DNA of 64,000 nucleotides from Azadirachta indica. Taxonomy: Eukaryota > Streptophyta > Magnoliopsida > Sapindales > Meliaceae. The DNA lies in NCBI GenBank assembly GCA_022749755.1, contig CM040453.1, forward strand, positions 2,626,102-2,690,101. Direction: 5' to 3'. Positions 24,801-38,289 of the stretch are shown here, piece after piece; within the stretch, counting starts at the first letter, position 1, and each line of letters starts with the position of its first letter. The notes under the pieces are model-generated. The model ran no database searches, had not been told where the DNA came from, and worked only from the letters and a program-made list of their open reading frames with translations. The position numbers and the translations under genes are program-made.

Positions 24801-27692
24801 AGTAACTTCTACTAGGAGGTTATTTTTCGGTATTCTCGGAGGTGGTCACAGCACTTGTGCTACCCAGAATACATGTTAGGCAAAAGATGTTTTGACATTG
24901 TTCCCTATCGGTTTTGTCTGGATATATTACTTCATCTATAGTGGGTGTCACATATTTTTCTTTCCATTGATTTGGATGCATAATTTTTGTATTACAGATA
25001 TAAGAAAAATTTTCCCATTTGAGTTGTTTCACTTGGGTGGTGATGAGGTCCATACAGGTTAGTATGACTCTCTTGGTGTTATGTTTATGCTTGTATTCTG
25101 ATGTTCTCTTATTCAAAATTTTACAATCTTTGACAGATTGCTGGACCTCTACTCCTCACGTGAAGCAATGGTACATGACCCTACTCTTTGGCTGATTATC
25201 TTTGACTTATATGATTTCTCATAAATTTTAGATAGGCTTTTTTATAGATCATGCAATGTACTGCTGCAAATAGATCACTACCTCTGGTCCTTAGGAGTTA
25301 GGATACCACAGATCCCAGGTTGCATTAATGCATTGACCCTCTTTTTGGTAAAATTTTTATGCACATATAATCTACCCGATTTTTGTTTGAGTAATCCCTT
25401 AAAGTCAGCAGAGTTTTAGTCATTTACTTTGCTTATTGTTCATCTTCTGGGTCTCTGCAGTTTCTTGTTCCAGAATTATGTGAGAAGAGAATCTCATAAA
25501 AAAGATAGAAACAATGCATAACTATTGACTTGGAGATCAGTTTCAACAAGGTGTTCATCTTAACGTATTTCCCAGGCATATTTGTTTTCTTCTCACTGGT
25601 TTTCATCTCTTCTAGAATAATTAGATTTTAACCAATGTATTACATCTCTGTATTACAAATTTTAGAAAGAATGGGGTTCTCAGAGTTTGGTTGATTCACC
25701 AGGAGAATAGGCTTGAACTGCTTGGTTCACTGTCACAAGATAATTTAGCCACTGAATGGTGGTATTCATGCTTGCCATTTGAAGTCAGACTTAAGTTTGT
25801 CTTCTTGAGCCATGGAAAACTGTTCATTATTGGTACAAGCAAAAACTATTTCATGAACCATTAACTTGTCTACAGCAAGGCTAAACCATCATGGATTTTA
25901 ATATTTTCTGAGTTCTGACTGTATCCTCCTTATTTTAGTGGGCTGTTTACTCAATCGTCATTTAAGTTTGCTCACTATAGTGATCTATATAATTGCAGGC
26001 TTCAGGATCACAACATGACTGCCAAGGATGCATATCAATACTTTGTACTCAGAGCTCAAGAAATAGCAATATCAAAAAATTGGACTCCCGTCAACTGGTT
26101 TGTCGTTCACCATTGCCAAGAAAATTTCTATTAGCATTTTTAAGTTTACTTTTCCCTTAGGTTCTCATGCATGGCAAGTTCTCTGGAGTATCTTATTATT
26201 CTTGGACTCATGAGGAGGTTGGAAATTTCTGAAACATCAGCAGCAAATATGGAAACGAGTTTTTAAAAATGTGCACAATACAAACTGTTAAAGAAAATAA
26301 AATTATATTGAACCTTACTTGAATGTTAAACTAAATACGTATTCATAGAGGTGCCTTTATATAGACTAAAATAATAAAGTAACATAAATTAAGAATCCTT
26401 AACAAATTAGGAAAAGACTAATGATACTTGAATTAGAAATATACTTATTAAAGATTAAATCTAGTGAAACTAAATAAGTCTAATATCAATTCTAACACAA
26501 ACAATGTTTCTTCTGAAAGTTTTCTTGGGAAATACAAGGATTCATTTATGGAAAGATGTGTTATCCAACTTATAAATGTTTATGTTGTGTCAATAGTATA
26601 AAAAATGGAAAATCTGGGGACTCTTCTGAATATTTTGATTTCAGGGAAGAAACCTTCAATGCATTTGCAACAAACCTTAATCCCCAGACAGTGGTGCATA
26701 ATTGGTGAGTTATTATTGCTGTTGTATAAATGTATCAGAGTCCAATCTGTCTGTGAGTTGGACTTTGAAGCCAATACTATCATATTTTTTTTACTATAGG
26801 TTGGGTGGTGGTGTCTGTCCAAAGGCTGTTGCAAAAGGTTTCAGATGCATCTACAGCAATCAAGGTTTTTGGTATCTTGATCATCTTGATGTTCCTTGGG
26901 ATGAAGTCTATACTGCCGAACCACTAGGAGGAATAGAGGATGCTTCCAAGCAAGAGCTTGTGCTTGGAGGGGAAGTTTGCATGTGGGGTGAGACAGCTGA
27001 TACCTCAAATGTTCAACAAACAATATGGCCTCGGGCTGCAGCAGCTGCAGGTATATTTGCAATTGAATCCTTCATTAGAAGTCAAAACCCTAACAAAACT
27101 CACGAGTTTGATATATAATATGATTGAGGGAGGGGGCATAATCTTTTTTAAAGTCTTTTTCCCTCCTAGTGTCCCTGGAATACTGAAGAGGACAATTATG
27201 ATAGCTTTCTTAAAGTTTCCAAAATGGATACTTAATTTGCCGGATCTCTTCTAGTGAAGCTCGAGGTCTACAGATTGGTCTGCCTCACACCAATTGGTAA
27301 GTTGATTTAGAGTCCAGGCATGGGGTGGGATGAAGTGTGGTGTATGGTAAAAGAAAGTTTCGATAAAATGCAGTTACTCATGAATGGCTAGAAATAGATT
27401 GTGTTCAACTTTTATTGATGCCCTTTTCGATTTAATGCACATGTTAGAAGATTTATTTCAATCTCGATTCATTAGAGTTCATGTTATTTCACTTGCTCCA
27501 CATTTGTCTCCTGTAGAACGCTTATGGAGTAGCAGGGAGGCCATATCCTCAGGAAATATAACCTTAACTGCATTACCACGATTGCACTACTTCAGATGCC
27601 TATTAAATAGACGTGGAGTTCAAGCTGCTCCAGTAACAAATTTCTATGCGCGGCGTCCTCCAGTCGGTCCTGGGTCATGCTACGTGCAATAA
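21846..27692 (+). CDS. HEXO1: Beta-hexosaminidase 1 (GH20), 15 exons
   Basis: Removes terminal N-acetylglucosamine from N-glycans; Arabidopsis HEXO1 is the vacuolar form that helps make paucimannosidic glycans. Exons: 21846-22217, 22302-22385, 22678-22713, 22857-22968, 23075-23145, 23281-23411, 23746-23762, 23861-23909, 24321-24421, 24998-25057, 25137-25170, 25999-26097, 26645-26704, 26800-27050, 27517-27692. All phases agree, giving 550 residues (about 541 in Arabidopsis). An N-terminal signal sequence (about residues 14-30) enters the secretory pathway. The GH20 catalytic pair lies in HLGGDEV, with D340 and E341. The conserved C-terminus ends PPVGPGSCYVQ. The seventh exon is only 17 nt. A solo LTR sits in the 12th intron. 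No frame breaks seen. Confidence 0.95.
26286..26497 (-). mobile_element. Solo LTR of the same TRIM-like family
   Basis: 212 bp in a HEXO1 intron, antisense to the gene. It starts TGTT and ends AACA on the plus strand, and matches the 174-bp LTRs at 7075-8107 with an extra stretch of about 38 bp near one end. It is flanked by a perfect 5-bp duplication CAAAC (26281-26285 and 26498-26502). No primer-binding site or interior remains, as expected after LTR-LTR recombination. Confidence 0.9.
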
Positions 27693-30218
27693 CTATGTGT
27701 CATCAGATTGGTTAGTCTTATGCATCCAAAGCTGCATTTCTGCATGCTTTTACATGTAAAATACATGATAATTTCCAAGATTTGCATTGTCTTCGCTTCA
27801 ATCCGCTGTTGTATGATAACACTTGGTGTTTTAGAATCTCATCATCTTGTGATCTCAAATATTTGTGAGTTCAATGTATTTCAATCTGGCCTCAGAGTTT
27901 AGCTGTGATTGTTGTTGTGATAACATATTGCATGAATTTTACTACTTTCATCTTCTATTTTCCTACTTCAATATCATTGCATACAAGATTCTCGTTGCCA
28001 AGAATCCGCTTGTCATTCAACAGTTACCCCATTTTAAGTAAACTGTTGAATTTCCCGTAGCTTGAAATTTTGTATGTTTGACATGGACTTTTTCCTCCTT
28101 ATCATCAAACATTATGAAGATTGATTTGGAATCCATTGAAAATAATGACAACATAGGCTTGAATGTACAATTCAAGTCAATTCAATTATAATCTAACTTG
28201 TCCAATAATTTAGAAAAACCTGCCAAGGAAAATGATGCCAGCAAAGACTTGAAACTCAATAATTTAATTGTTAACAGGAGTTCCTCCTATTGACATTTGA
28301 CTTCCATTTCATATTTCCTGACTGAGTCTTCCCAACTTCTGAAGAAAGCCCAACCTGAAAGTCTCGCACCAGATATAGAAACCAAGACCCAATTGACAAT
28401 AATTGCTTGATGAAAACAGCCTGAAACTGCTTTTAATCTTTATCCATGTGCTGCGCTGTCTAGTTTGCTAGTTGAGGAAATTGGAAGCACTTCCAATTCA
28501 AAGTTGCTCGTGATCAAAAGTCCTTTTTGTGCCCTACCATTGGTTAAGGATGAGTTCAACGTAGACTTTTATTTATGAAATTTTCATTGTCATGACTTAT
28601 GAGTGACTCAAAAGAGAGTCCAGCTTCACACAACTGCAAAAATAGTAGTTCTAAAGTTCTAACAATAACTATTGGCAAATGTTCTTGTCATTAGGTTTAG
28701 ACTTCAGAATATGATCTCATATGTTTCTTCTTTGATTTATGCAACAGAGGTTAGGTGGGTTAGGTTATATTCCCAAAATAGTAAATTATTATGGTTGTTT
28801 ACTTTCAAGTGTTTTTTGGCACTATAAAAAATGTTTTCAAATATAGTTCTTTTTTTCTTTTTGGTTAATTTTCTTAAAGAAAAAAGAGTGTGTGTTAAAT
28901 TTCCTTGAATGAAATTGGACCAAAACCCAACATGTTTTTTTATTTAAAAAAAAGAAGAATATATTAATTTTACCTGAATATAAAAAAATGTGTTGCAAAA
29001 ATATTATTATTCTTTATTTTTCAGTCTCATAGACAAGGTTCTTCTAGTCTTTGCAATTGGCCCAATTATATAATTTTTGAATTATTTTAAATACAATTCA
29101 AGTCAAACTTTGTAGTTATCTTGGCTGTAATTAGACTATGCTTGGACTATTAACAACCATGTAATTATTACTAATTATTGTTTAATATAAATATAATTTC
29201 CCAGATAGCTTCACCATCACAAAAAGTCCTTTTTCTAATCACGAATTGTTAATCTCATATTTATCCTTAATTTATCTCCAAACACCTTCTGTTTTTTTTT
29301 TTAATTTAATTTCTACTAACTCCCAAACACTTTTTTCTAAAGCCAAACTATATTAAAATATACGAACCCTATCATCACTTTTTGTTCTTATTCTTGTGTA
29401 TAGTGGGAATTTTATTTTGTGAAATTCTACTTATATTTTAACACCTCTTTTATTCTAATACGAAAAGACCAATATATTTTATTACTTTATATACCAAAAC
29501 AAAAAAAAAAAATTGATACTCTATACATATCATATAAAAAAAAAAAGCAGTTTTTTTGTATTTTTTTAATATAATTTAATTCAAAGTAAATTCTTTCTTT
29601 ATTTTATTATGAGCAAAATTTAAACTCCGGTACTTCTTTTAACAAAGGAGTATAATTTATTTATTAAGATTTAAAACAACTATCATCCTTGGGCTTTTGT
29701 ATGAAAAATTAATTGAAATTATTTGATTTTTTTAGAAATTAAATTAAAAATACTTTAAAAAAGTATTTATGAGTTTTAATAAAGTGATATATAGGGCTAA
29801 ATATTCATATTTAGGAAACATCGAATGAGGAAAAAATAAAAAAAAAAAAAAAATTCTTATAATCTAAAAAGAAATTAAAAGGGTACTGTAGATTTTTTTA
29901 TTTTCTATTTTTCTGAAAGATATTTAAAAATGACGTGGAAAAAGCAAAAAGAAGAGTGTGGGTAAAACAAAGGTGGAAATGTCTCACGCACTGTCTGTCA
30001 CAGTCAAATAAAGAAAAAAAAGAAAGAAAGAAAGAAACAACTGAAAAAGACTCGAAATTTACCATTTTCCCCCTTGTTTTATTTTCGCTCTCCTTCTCTT
30101 TTCTCTCCTTCTCTCTATATCCTTCACTCACTCTATTCTCTTCTCTATTTGCTTTCTCTTCTCTTTTGTTTTTCCCATATCATCCCTTTTTCATAGCTTA
30201 CTCTGCGTGTTTCACTCC
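27693..30218. other. Intergenic: HEXO1 3' flank to MKP1 transcription start
   Basis: No gene recognised. Strongly AT-rich from 28800 to 29900 with many homopolymer runs. A pyrimidine-rich stretch at about 30080-30190, directly before a 5' splice site, is the likely MKP1 core promoter or first untranslated exon. Confidence 0.5.
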
Positions 30219-30939
30219 GTAAGTCAGAAATCTAAACACCCTTTTCTCTGTATCTACATGCATGTTTTATTTATATATATGGTTGCGCATCGAAGGTTAA
30301 AAACTGTAGGTTTCAGTCATTTGTATGTTTTCCTGTTTATGAAGTTTTGTTCTTTATGAGATAAGATTCGAAGATTTGGACTAGGTTTTAGGTATTTTTT
30401 TAATTATTTTTCTTTTTGATTTGTGGGTTCGTTGTTAAACTTGAGTTATTGCTTGCTCTGATGATTTATGAGGGTTTTTATGTTTTTCGTAAACTGGTTT
30501 TGCCAGAATTGATGTTTTTGATGGATGAATGTTTGATTTATTGTTTTAATTTTTGTTTTGCAGTGGCAGCTCGTAGAGTCTGTGGTTGATCTGATATGCG
30601 TTTCTGTTTCTCGCATTTGGGTTAGTTCGATCATGTTCACTCTCCCATCGTGGAATTAAGCAATTGATTAGGGTTTTTATTTACGTTTCTGGACTAGCCT
30701 TAAATTTGACATTTGAGTTCCGGAAGTGGGATGGTTAAAAGCTAGGGTTTTATCAGATTTCTGGGGTTGGCTTGAATTTGGGCAGTTGCACTCTTGACTG
30801 TTTGAAGTTGGCATGGTGAACAATATAGGATATTATCAGATTCATGGGTTTAGCTCAAATTTGTGCAATTGAGTTGGAAATTTTGGTTCGTTAGATATTT
30901 TGGCTTAAGCTCAAATTTCTGATTTATTAAGTCTTTGAA
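30219..30939 (+). promoter_or_regulatory. MKP1 5' leader: untranslated intron and several uORFs
   Basis: A leader intron is predicted at 30219-30563 (CC|GTAAGT to TTTTGCAG|TGG). The exon after it holds short upstream ORFs before the main start, including 30596-30625 (9 codons plus stop) and 30633-30659 (8 codons plus stop), and further ATGs around 30730 and 30812. Such leaders commonly reduce translation of the main frame. Confidence 0.6.
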
Positions 30940-33900
30940 GTGGGCATGTTGGAGAAAGAGGATGACTTGGGAAATCCTCGGGCTCCATGCCAGCTTTCTG
31001 GCTCCCGGAAGATGTTCTGGAGATCAGCCTCATGGTCCTCCTCTCGTACTGGCTCTCAAAACCCTGAAACAGAGGAGAAAGATTTAGCTGATCCAAACTG
31101 TAGCAATATTGGAAACAGTATTGGGCAATTTCGCAGGTTTCCTGCACCGTTAACTCCACGTTCCCAACAGAATTCTAAGGCACGTTCTTGTTTGCCACCT
31201 TTGCAGCCATTAGCTATTGCACGCCGGAGCTTAGATGAGTGGCCAAAGGCGAGTTCTGATGATCTTGGCGAGTGGCCTCAGCCCTCAACTCCGAGTGGGA
31301 ACAAGACTGGTGAGAGGTTGAAACTTGATTTATCATCAATTCAGAGAAACTCAGAGAAGAATGGTGGGCTTGTGAAGAGGGATAAGATTGCTTTCTTTGA
31401 CAAAGAATGTTCTAAAGTGGCTGAACATATATATCTTGGTGGAGATGCTGTTGCTAGAGATAAGGATATATTGAAACAGAATAGGATTACTCATATTCTG
31501 AATTGTGTGGGCTTTGTTTGTCCTGAGTATTTCAAAGCAGATTTTGTCTACAGAACATTGTGGTTGCAGGATAGTCCATCTGAGGACATCACTAGCATTT
31601 TATATGATGTTTTTGATTATTTTGAAGATGTAAGAGAAAAAGGTGGAAGGGTTTTTGTTCATTGTTGTCAAGGGGTGTCACGGTCCACATCTTTGGTCAT
31701 TGCATACCTTATGTGGAGGGAAGGGCAGAGTTTTGACGATGCTTTTCAATATGTAAAGGCAGCAAGAGGTATTGCTGACCCAAATATGGGTTTTGCTTGC
31801 CAGTTGTTGCAGTGCCAAAAAAGGGTTCATGCATTCCCGCTTAGCCCTAGTTCATTGTTGAGAATGTACAGGATTGCCCCCCACTCACCATATGATCCTT
31901 TGCACCTAGTCCTGAAAATGTTGAATGATCCTTCACCGGCAGGGTTGGATTCTAGAGGTGCGTTTATTGTTCATATACCCTCTGCAATATATATTTGGAT
32001 TGGTAAGAATTGTGAATGTATCATGGAAAGGGATGCCAGAGGAGCTGTTTGTCAGATAGTTCGGTATGAGAGAGCGCAGGGGCCAATTATAATCATCAAG
32101 GAGGGGGAGGAACCGGGTTACTTTTGGGATGCATGCATTTTCAAACTTTTTACCTTTGATGGATAAGTCTAGAAATGTAATGGAGATTGGGGAATCAACA
32201 ATTAAGATTGTCCCTGGTGAGAGGAAAGTGAACTCATATGATGTTGATTATGAGATTTTCCAGAAAGCGATTATGGGAGGTTTTGTGCCTCCATTTGCAT
32301 CATCAGAGAATGAACATGAAACCCATCTTCCTGCCAGAGAAAGTAGTTGGAGTGCACTACGGCGTAAGTTTGCACCTGGTGATATGAAGGAGTTTGTCTC
32401 TGCGCCCAAAATATTTCTATCTCGAGTTTATTCAGATTCTATGATGTTGGTACATTCATCATCTCCATCCACATCAACATTATCATCGTCATCTTCATCT
32501 TCTTCTCCCCCTTATCTCTCTCCAGATTCAGTCTCTTCTGATTCAAGTACTAGTTCCAAGTGTTTCTCAGAATCCTCTATGGATTCTCCTTCAGCGGCAT
32601 CGTGTTCTCTTCCAGTGTCTTCAACTTTGTCTAACCATTCTAACCTGTCTCTCTATGCTTCTAAAACTTCTTCTGAAGCCACACCTAACAACCCAGAAGT
32701 TCTTGGCATGAACAGCAATTTGCAGCCATGTTCTCACTCCACTTTATCACCACCAAAAAGAATTTCACCATCCCTTGCCGAGCGCAGAGGTAGCTTGTCA
32801 AAGTCTCTGAAGTTGCCAGTGATGACTGGTAATATAAGGGCGAGCAGTGCAACGGGTCATTTTGCCAGTCAAGAAGATGCTGTCAGGATAAGTGACAATA
32901 CTTACACTTTATGTAAACCAGATAGTATAGACATTGTTTTTGAGAAGGATACTATTAGAAATGGAGTGGAAGATCTAACTCAAATGTGCAAATTGAAGAT
33001 ATCTCCAGGTAGAGTAGCTAGTGATGACTCATCTCACAAGGAATCTACCTCTGTTAATAATTTTGCTGAATTTAAGAGAAAATATCCTTTGGGAGAAGCC
33101 ACCAAGTCCAGTGTCTCAAACAGGTTGGATGAAAGTGTTCCAGCCCATTGCAATCAAATGCAACCTTTGATATGTCGCTGGCCCACTTTTGAAAGGGTTG
33201 GAAAATTTGACTCAAGTGATTTTAATTCCAAATCTGCTTTTGCAATTTTCCCTCCTAGTACAGATTTAGGGAAAAGTTCAACTAGGGTTCTGTATTTTTG
33301 GGTAGGAAAATCTTTCTGTACTGGTAAAAGCCAGATTCAGTTAGACAACAGCAGAGAGTTAGGGGATCTAGAAGGTAATGATCAGAATAAATTTGGTTAT
33401 GACATTCTAACTCGGATGGGTTTGCCAAAGGACACCCCAGTTAAGGTATGGAATTTACATTTGAATTACTTGTTTTCTTTTTTAATGAAAATTTGCAAGT
33501 CTTTTATTACTAGTTCAGTTGATTAGGCAGGTTACATGACATGTATTTAAAATGCGTGGTTACTAGATGTGGAGATTTGGTTCTATTCTAGCACTGGTGT
33601 CTCACTATACTTCTCTGCATGTTGACTTCAATAACAGTGTTTATTTTGGCATTTTCATCTGAAGTTCTTTTTCTGTTGACGAGGATATCTCATTCACTAT
33701 GATTAAGTTTCTCTCAAATATTGTTTCCTTCGTGTGTATTTTATTTTAATCCATTCAAAACAGAAATTCGATAGCATCTATGTGTGCAATAGGTTAAATT
33801 GTTTTCATAATTTTATCTGTGGTGTTTAAGGATATAGCGATAAGAAGAATGTAGATTATTTTCCCCTATAACTTAACAGTTTTTATTTTCTTAAGGTATT

Positions 33901-34403
33901 TGCACAGTGAAAAGGAATGCTGATTTGAAAGAATGCTTTTTGGTAGCATGAGAAAATGATATTCCATTCGGTGTCCTATTGAATTCTGTTTTCCAACATA
34001 GTTGGCTTGCTCTATTCATTTGGTTTCATTCTAATCTATTTATTGACGTCTTGTATCTGGAAATCCATGATGTTTTCTGCTGTTTTAGTTATCACCCTTG
34101 TTACTTTTCCCTGTGGCAGCTATTATTACTTATCAGAGCATGAGTTTTGGTTTACATGCTCAGTTAATGTAGGTAGATGTTTATCCTAAGTTTTATGGAA
34201 AATAATTAGAACACTTGTTTTTGGCTCATTCCATGACATCTGGTATTCTGTTCACCTGGATTAAGCTTCCTTTACGCATGGTGATAAATTTTTGCAGTTT
34301 CGTATTGCTGTTTTTAATGTGGATATTTAATGCTGCTTCTGAACAGATTATTAAAGAAGATGAAGAACCAGTGGAATTTCTTGCATTGTTGAGTACATTG
34401 TAG
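30940..34403 (+). CDS. MKP1: MAP kinase phosphatase 1, frame broken by a 4-bp duplication
   Basis: Dual-specificity phosphatase that inactivates stress MAP kinases such as MPK6. Coding exons 30940-33445 and 34347-34403. Residues 1-150 hold the plant MKP1 N-terminus (KMFWRSASWSSSR). The phosphatase domain follows, with the HCx5R loop at H239-C240...R246. A gelsolin-like segment comes after it. At 32131-32138 the sequence reads GCATGCAT where homologs need one GCAT. The frame read from the start stops at 32166 after residue 408, while the conserved remainder (serine-rich region and C-terminus) continues in another frame to 33445. Removing four bases makes the long exon a multiple of three and the junction to the last exon (ending FLALLSTL) in phase, about 852 residues in all. 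As written, the protein keeps the catalytic domain but loses its C-terminal half. Confidence 0.93.
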
Positions 34404-36455
34404 CACCAAGCAGTTTTAAATATGTTCAATTCAGTGGCTTATACTTTTGCAATTTCTTCAGCTGGATAAGTTCACACAGCTACTTTATCCTGCATCAAGA
34501 TGAACTCCTGTGGGCAAAGACACTGAGGTATAGACTTAACTCAATTTTATTCTCTTCTTAAATTTATGTATTCCATTTTTCCTACCGAGCTACCCTGTTA
34601 TTTCTGGGAGTATAATGGGGATGGTAACAGTTATGGGAGGTTGTTCTGGTCAGATTACTTGGTAGAGAATGCCTTTTGCTGCATCATAGGAATTAAGAAA
34701 TTCACTTTTTTGTGCAACTAGTACTCTTCAAAGAAGATGATGAGCTCTGTTTTGAGTCATTGGGCCTGTGTATACCAGTGAATTAATAACATGTCAGCCA
34801 GCCATTAGAAACTGCATGAAGGGAAGCTGTGTTTAGATTTACTGTGAAGTAGCAAATTCCAAACAATTTTAGGCACTTTTGTTTCTTTCCCTCATTCTTC
34901 CTAGTTAAGTTTTTTGGCAAAGCATAGCCTTCAGTGGCTGCCAGGATGGGACTCAATGAAGCTGAGCTGAAGTAATATCATAGATTAGTTCAGATTCAGA
35001 CGCACTACAGTAAATGGAGCAACAAGATAATGGCTTTTAATCTCCAACTTAAATTAACTATGTGGAGATATGGTTGTGCAGTAGTTTCAGGATGTGTTGT
35101 GCCAATTCACCTTCGCTATTTTCTTTCAAATGAAAATTTCTTTTCTTGTGGAAAAATCAACAAAAAGATCTCATTCTGTATTTTCTTTTTCATATGATGC
35201 TTGCAGGTTGCTTCTTCTGAAGTTTGGTTTGCGGCTATATATTCATCTGGTTGTACAGTGATCTACTACATCTCGGTGACTGAAATCCTTTGTCCCAAAA
35301 GCAAACACTCTTGTATATCCATTCTTACTAGTGACAGAATTCTGAAGCCTTTTAACCAGGCTGAATAGAAACTTGAATTTCCCTTTGCGCAGGCTTTAGG
35401 CTTATTCTTTCCCTCTCTGACACTTTTAAATGTACTTGTTCTTTAATACATAAGGATCGATCTGCTGTCTAATCCTTCATTCCTTGCCTTTTAAGCACCT
35501 GTCATTATCACGTTGTTATATCACCATTCAATGGTTTGTTGTTTTCGATTACCATTTACCATGTCTCAAACAAAGAAGTAAATAAAAAAAGTACAGGGCA
35601 TCATGGAGGCGAAACCCGTTAAAATGGAACCTGCTCTGGTTGTATGCATAGTTTGTCCTCTCAAGTTGCAGACATTACTTACTGTCACCAAAATCTTCGC
35701 TAACAGTAACACTTGGGTAATTAATTGTAGGTGCATCCTATCTTGGTATATCTATATTTTGTTACGGTAAGAATTAAAAATTATTCTAATATAAAAATTT
35801 GTTTAAATATGTTTGTCTGATTTTCAACTAAAATAAGATAATTAGGGTCAACTAATTTTAATATGTTTGTTATCACTATGTATTAGGTTTTCGGTTTTTG
35901 GATAAATATATATACAATTATATGTGTATATATATTTATTTGCAAGATCAGTAGTTCTTTTATTTTATGCAAAATTTTATATTAATTCTAAACTGTCAGA
36001 TATCAATACATTCAACGGTTAAGATTTTATTTAACATATGCATTAATTACATGATTATATGCAATTTTAACTAAACAGATTACTCTTGTATATATATATA
36101 TATATATATATTTGTATATTAATTTTATCCCTACTGGTAATGGATCTCAAGCTAGGTAAGATAAGCTTGAGCTTGAAACTTGAGTGGGCTATGGATCATA
36201 CATTCCTACAAATACAAAATAACTTGTGGGCTTCATTGTTATTATTATTATTATTATTACTATTATTAATTTGGAAGTTTGGAACAAGGATATGATATAC
36301 GTTACGGTTCTTTTATCCTTCGAAAGGGTCAATGGCAATAACTTTAGGACCTTTAATGGTTCCCTCAACACATTTCATTTTTAATAATACATCTAAAATA
36401 TCTTACATTATGCAAGAAAACAGCAATGTCAGCCCCAAAATTGAGATTGAAGCAC

Positions 36456-36496
<41 letters not shown>

Positions 36497-36910
36497 TACG
36501 GAGAGAAGTAAACAATTAACGGCTTTTTGCAGAAGCAGGAAAAGAAGTCAGTGACTAGTCGTTCTACTACTTTCTGAGCAGTGGCAATTTTTCAATGGAA
36601 AGATTATTAACGATGTCTGCTAACGCTATTTTCGATTCCTAGCTAGCTAGCTCATAATTAAAATTAATTAATTCATGCGCGTATTGCATTGGAAACATAA
36701 TGCGAACCTTAATTGGCAGTAGCAAGCAAGCAAGCAAGCAAGCATACATTCATGCAGCAACTCTTCGTTATTCCTCGCCAATTTCCAAATATTCCTTATC
36801 TTCCCTATGTAATGTTATATTGGAGAGCAGTCTTCTTAATTAGCTTAATTTAGTTTCTTATATGTACACACACACACACTATATACACCTGTGGTAATTA
36901 CAGTTGTAAC
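34404..36910. other. MKP1 3' flank and spacer with microsatellites
   Basis: No gene recognised. The first 1 kb may include MKP1 3' UTR. It holds AT runs (about 36090-36110 and 36457-36480, the latter running into CA repeats to about 36496), a TTA run (about 36237-36262) and an AAGC tetranucleotide run (about 36720-36743). Confidence 0.5.
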
Positions 36911-37447
36911 TGTTATGTAGCTGATGTTTCAAACGTGCCTTGTCCTATTTGCAAGTCATACAGAATGAGCCTCGAATTGTCCTAGGTTTGTCCCAGCTCA
37001 GCGTCCAATGCAGCTGCAGCAGGGGCGGTGTCTGAAAGTGGCTTTGTGCAAGGAGTAGTGTGACAAACATGATAATGGATAATTTGGAGGTGTCACCAAT
37101 GTCTAGTATTTCTTCAATTACTTTGTTTAACAAATTTAAAGTTAAGGATGTGGGTTTACTTGAAGAGAGGTATTTATATCTATCATTTATTTATTTATAG
37201 TCGGATACCATTTATAATTTATTGTCATTTATGTAAACAATCCATGTATATATATATATATATATTTAAAAAAATAATTAGCGTTGTGTAAAACTAACTT
37301 ATATATTAAAATGTGGTGTAGAAAGGCTGTTATATATGTTGATGATTAATTTTGATTTGGTTTTTTTGTCAATGCTAGGGATTGAAACTACTGAAGGCAT
37401 CTTCGCAGTGCAAGGCTGTTTTAACAAGGGTTTTCCTTGGGAACTAA
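36911..37447 (+). pseudogene. Decayed DUF674 gene
   Basis: The 5' half of a DUF674 gene is missing. From 36911 the frame reads like the zinc-knuckle region of the neighbours (CYVADVSNVPCPICKS), then runs into a stop. Further pieces (ESGFVQGVV, then MDNLEVSPMSSISSITLF) lie in shifted frames, with a TGA inside the former. The second exon survives intact at 37379-37447 (GLKLLKASSQCK...VFLGN, stop). This is a broken relative of the genes at 38290-43897. Confidence 0.88.
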
Positions 37448-38289
37448 TTAACGTGGGAGTCCTATGCATGGTTTTTCTTTTTTCCTTTTTTCTTTACTTA
37501 GAAAGATTGAAATCTGACTTGATTTGGAAAGCTGTTTAATTATTGAGTGTCAGTTGTTTTTGTTTTTGCTTTTGCTTTTGAATTTCGAAACTTTCTTTTG
37601 TCATGGCTTTAATTTTGAACTGCTTTTGGTTTTTCCTTTTTAATCTATGATCTTAATTATTGGGTATTTTGATCGATCTCTGCGATTCCCTACGTGATGT
37701 GGGAAGGATTAAAACACCATTTATTTTAGTTACTAATTTTAAAAGAACTTTTATAAGTTGTGACTAGTAATTAAGACGAATACATAAAATGAATTACAAA
37801 ATTACTTGAGATCATACTATTTAGGCGCATGGATGATTCATATAATTATTTTTAGGCGTGTTAATTAATGATTCAATAACGATCAATAAGAGATACTCTT
37901 ATTTCTCAATTTTAGATTCATTAAGAGAAAAAAAAAAAAAAAATCAAATACGCTCTCCCTGAATTCTTGTGATCAATGATTATGACCCTCAACAAAAGAA
38001 AAACTTTGCCGACAAACCTTTTTCCTGCGGCATGACTTTATCATCGCTGTCAAGACATATATATATATTAGCATTCATGGTTTTAACGGTTAAGTGGCTT
38101 CGTAACGAAGAAACAAAAGATCAATAATTAATCGCATTCAATCTTTTAGTGTGTACACACACACACAAATATATATATATATATATATATGATGTAGTAT
38201 CAACAACATTGACAAGGCTTCTGTAATATTCCAACTTGGTCACTTAGAATGCTTGCATAAATTAACACCCACTACACAAAACAGCAATA

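Noticed and set aside
32129..33526. A separate second gene starting at 32129
   Set aside because: Its protein continues MKP1 exactly where the first frame is broken, so it is the rest of one gene after a frameshift.
37685..37700. GTGATGTGGGAAGG, resembling a reverse-strand USE element
   Set aside because: Only a partial match, no TATA box at the 24- or 34-bp spacing and no snRNA-like sequence beyond it.
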